Shown: positions 13,344 to 13,492 of the stretch, in pieces
Layout of the letters: the number at the start of each line of letters is the position of its first letter
How positions within the stretch are numbered: the stretch's first letter is position 1
Origin: an uncultured Kineosporia sp.
GTDB taxonomy: Bacteria > Actinomycetota > Actinomycetes > Actinomycetales > Kineosporiaceae
Length of the DNA stretch: 13,492 bases
Direction of reading: 5' to 3'
NCBI GenBank assembly: GCA_937859855.1
Contig: CALMAR010000071.1
Coordinates: forward strand, 1-13,492
The notes under the pieces: model-generated
What the model saw: only the letters and a program-made list of their open reading frames with translations
What the model was told of the DNA's origin: nothing
Databases searched by the model: none
Made by a program: the position numbers and the translations under genes

Positions 13344-13445
13344 TCAGGGCTGTACACGCCCCATGATGGAGGTCAAGGTACGCCGGCGCTGCTCCGGATT
13401 CTCCTTGGACTGGCGTGAGCTCGCGGCCCGTTCCCGCGCCAGCAC
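13344..13445 (-). CDS. Possible 33-residue ORF between two genes
   Basis: A GTG at 13445 opens a frame of 33 codons (VLARERAASSRQSKENPEQR...GRVQP) ending at 13344-13346. Nearly all codons end in G or C, and the composition (Arg, Gln, Ser, Glu) is protein-like. It lies in the same frame as the upstream gene, whose TGA (13449-13451) is only one codon before the GTG. It has no separate ribosome binding site. It might be a small protein, a readthrough extension, or the tail of the upstream gene cut by a nonsense mutation; chance is also possible. Confidence 0.3.
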   Translation of the reverse strand: MLARERAASSRQSKENPEQRRRTLTSIMGRVQP

Positions 13446-13448
13446 GCC

Positions 13449-13492
13449 TCACCGGTAACCGCCGAAGTCCGGAGGCTCGCCTGGCAGGCCGG
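13449..13492 (-). CDS. C-terminal end of an unidentified gene (partial)
   Basis: On the minus strand the frame entering at the window edge reads GLPGEPPDFGGYR and stops at 13449-13451. It has the coding-like third-position GC of its neighbours. Too short to identify. CNNM-type genes often occur in tandem pairs, so a second family member upstream is possible but not shown. Confidence 0.4.
   Translation of the reverse strand, partial: GLPGEPPDFGGYR

Overview
The window is GC-rich DNA with near-universal G or C at third codon positions. The protein families (YihY/BrkB, DUF3052, DUF2945, secreted PASTA-like repeats, DUF21-CBS transporter, Ada-AlkA fusion) point to a chromosomal segment of a high-GC actinobacterium. 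I cannot name the genus. I see no tRNA, rRNA, CRISPR array, insertion sequence or phage gene, and no gene-free stretch as long as 300 bases. The longest gaps, about 90-130 bases, are promoter regions.

Bases 1-2268 (mostly + strand) hold the tail of an upstream gene, a thiamine-binding (MTH1187/YkoF-type) protein, then a two-helix membrane protein and a lipoprotein. These last three are chained by start/stop overlaps. The membrane protein carries an apparent single-base frameshift. The lipoprotein seems to have lost its own C-terminus and now runs, out of frame, into the last ~88 codons of a luciferase-like flavin/F420 oxidoreductase. This is the most disturbed part of the window. Bases 2235-3698 (- strand) encode a DHA2-type drug efflux transporter. 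Divergent from it is an Ada-AlkA DNA alkylation-repair fusion, followed by an overlapping SohB-type membrane serine protease that looks strikingly like the gammaproteobacterial enzyme.

Bases 6371-7025 (- strand) hold a VOC/glyoxalase-fold protein and a DUF2945 Tudor-like protein. Bases 7149-9171 (+ strand) hold a YihY/BrkB membrane protein and an NAD(P)-binding SDR-like protein. A Tiki/ChaN-like protein (- strand) and a DUF3052 protein (+ strand) are divergent, with start codons only 16 bases apart. A small P-loop kinase-like ATPase follows. The right end (- strand) holds a membrane-anchored protein with two Cys-paired PASTA-like repeats, a CNNM/CorC-type (DUF21-CBS) protein with a repetitive ADPG tail, a possible 33-codon ORF, and the last codons of another gene.

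Most genes look like independent housekeeping or stress functions (alkylation repair, efflux, envelope proteolysis, ion transport). No defence or biosynthetic system is evident. The best leads are the damaged membrane-protein/lipoprotein pair with its oxidoreductase remnant, the SohB gene, the unassigned Tiki/ChaN-like and PASTA-like proteins, and a recurrent -10-like hexamer placed 5-6 bases before the start codons of seven genes without a good ribosome binding site, which suggests leaderless transcription.
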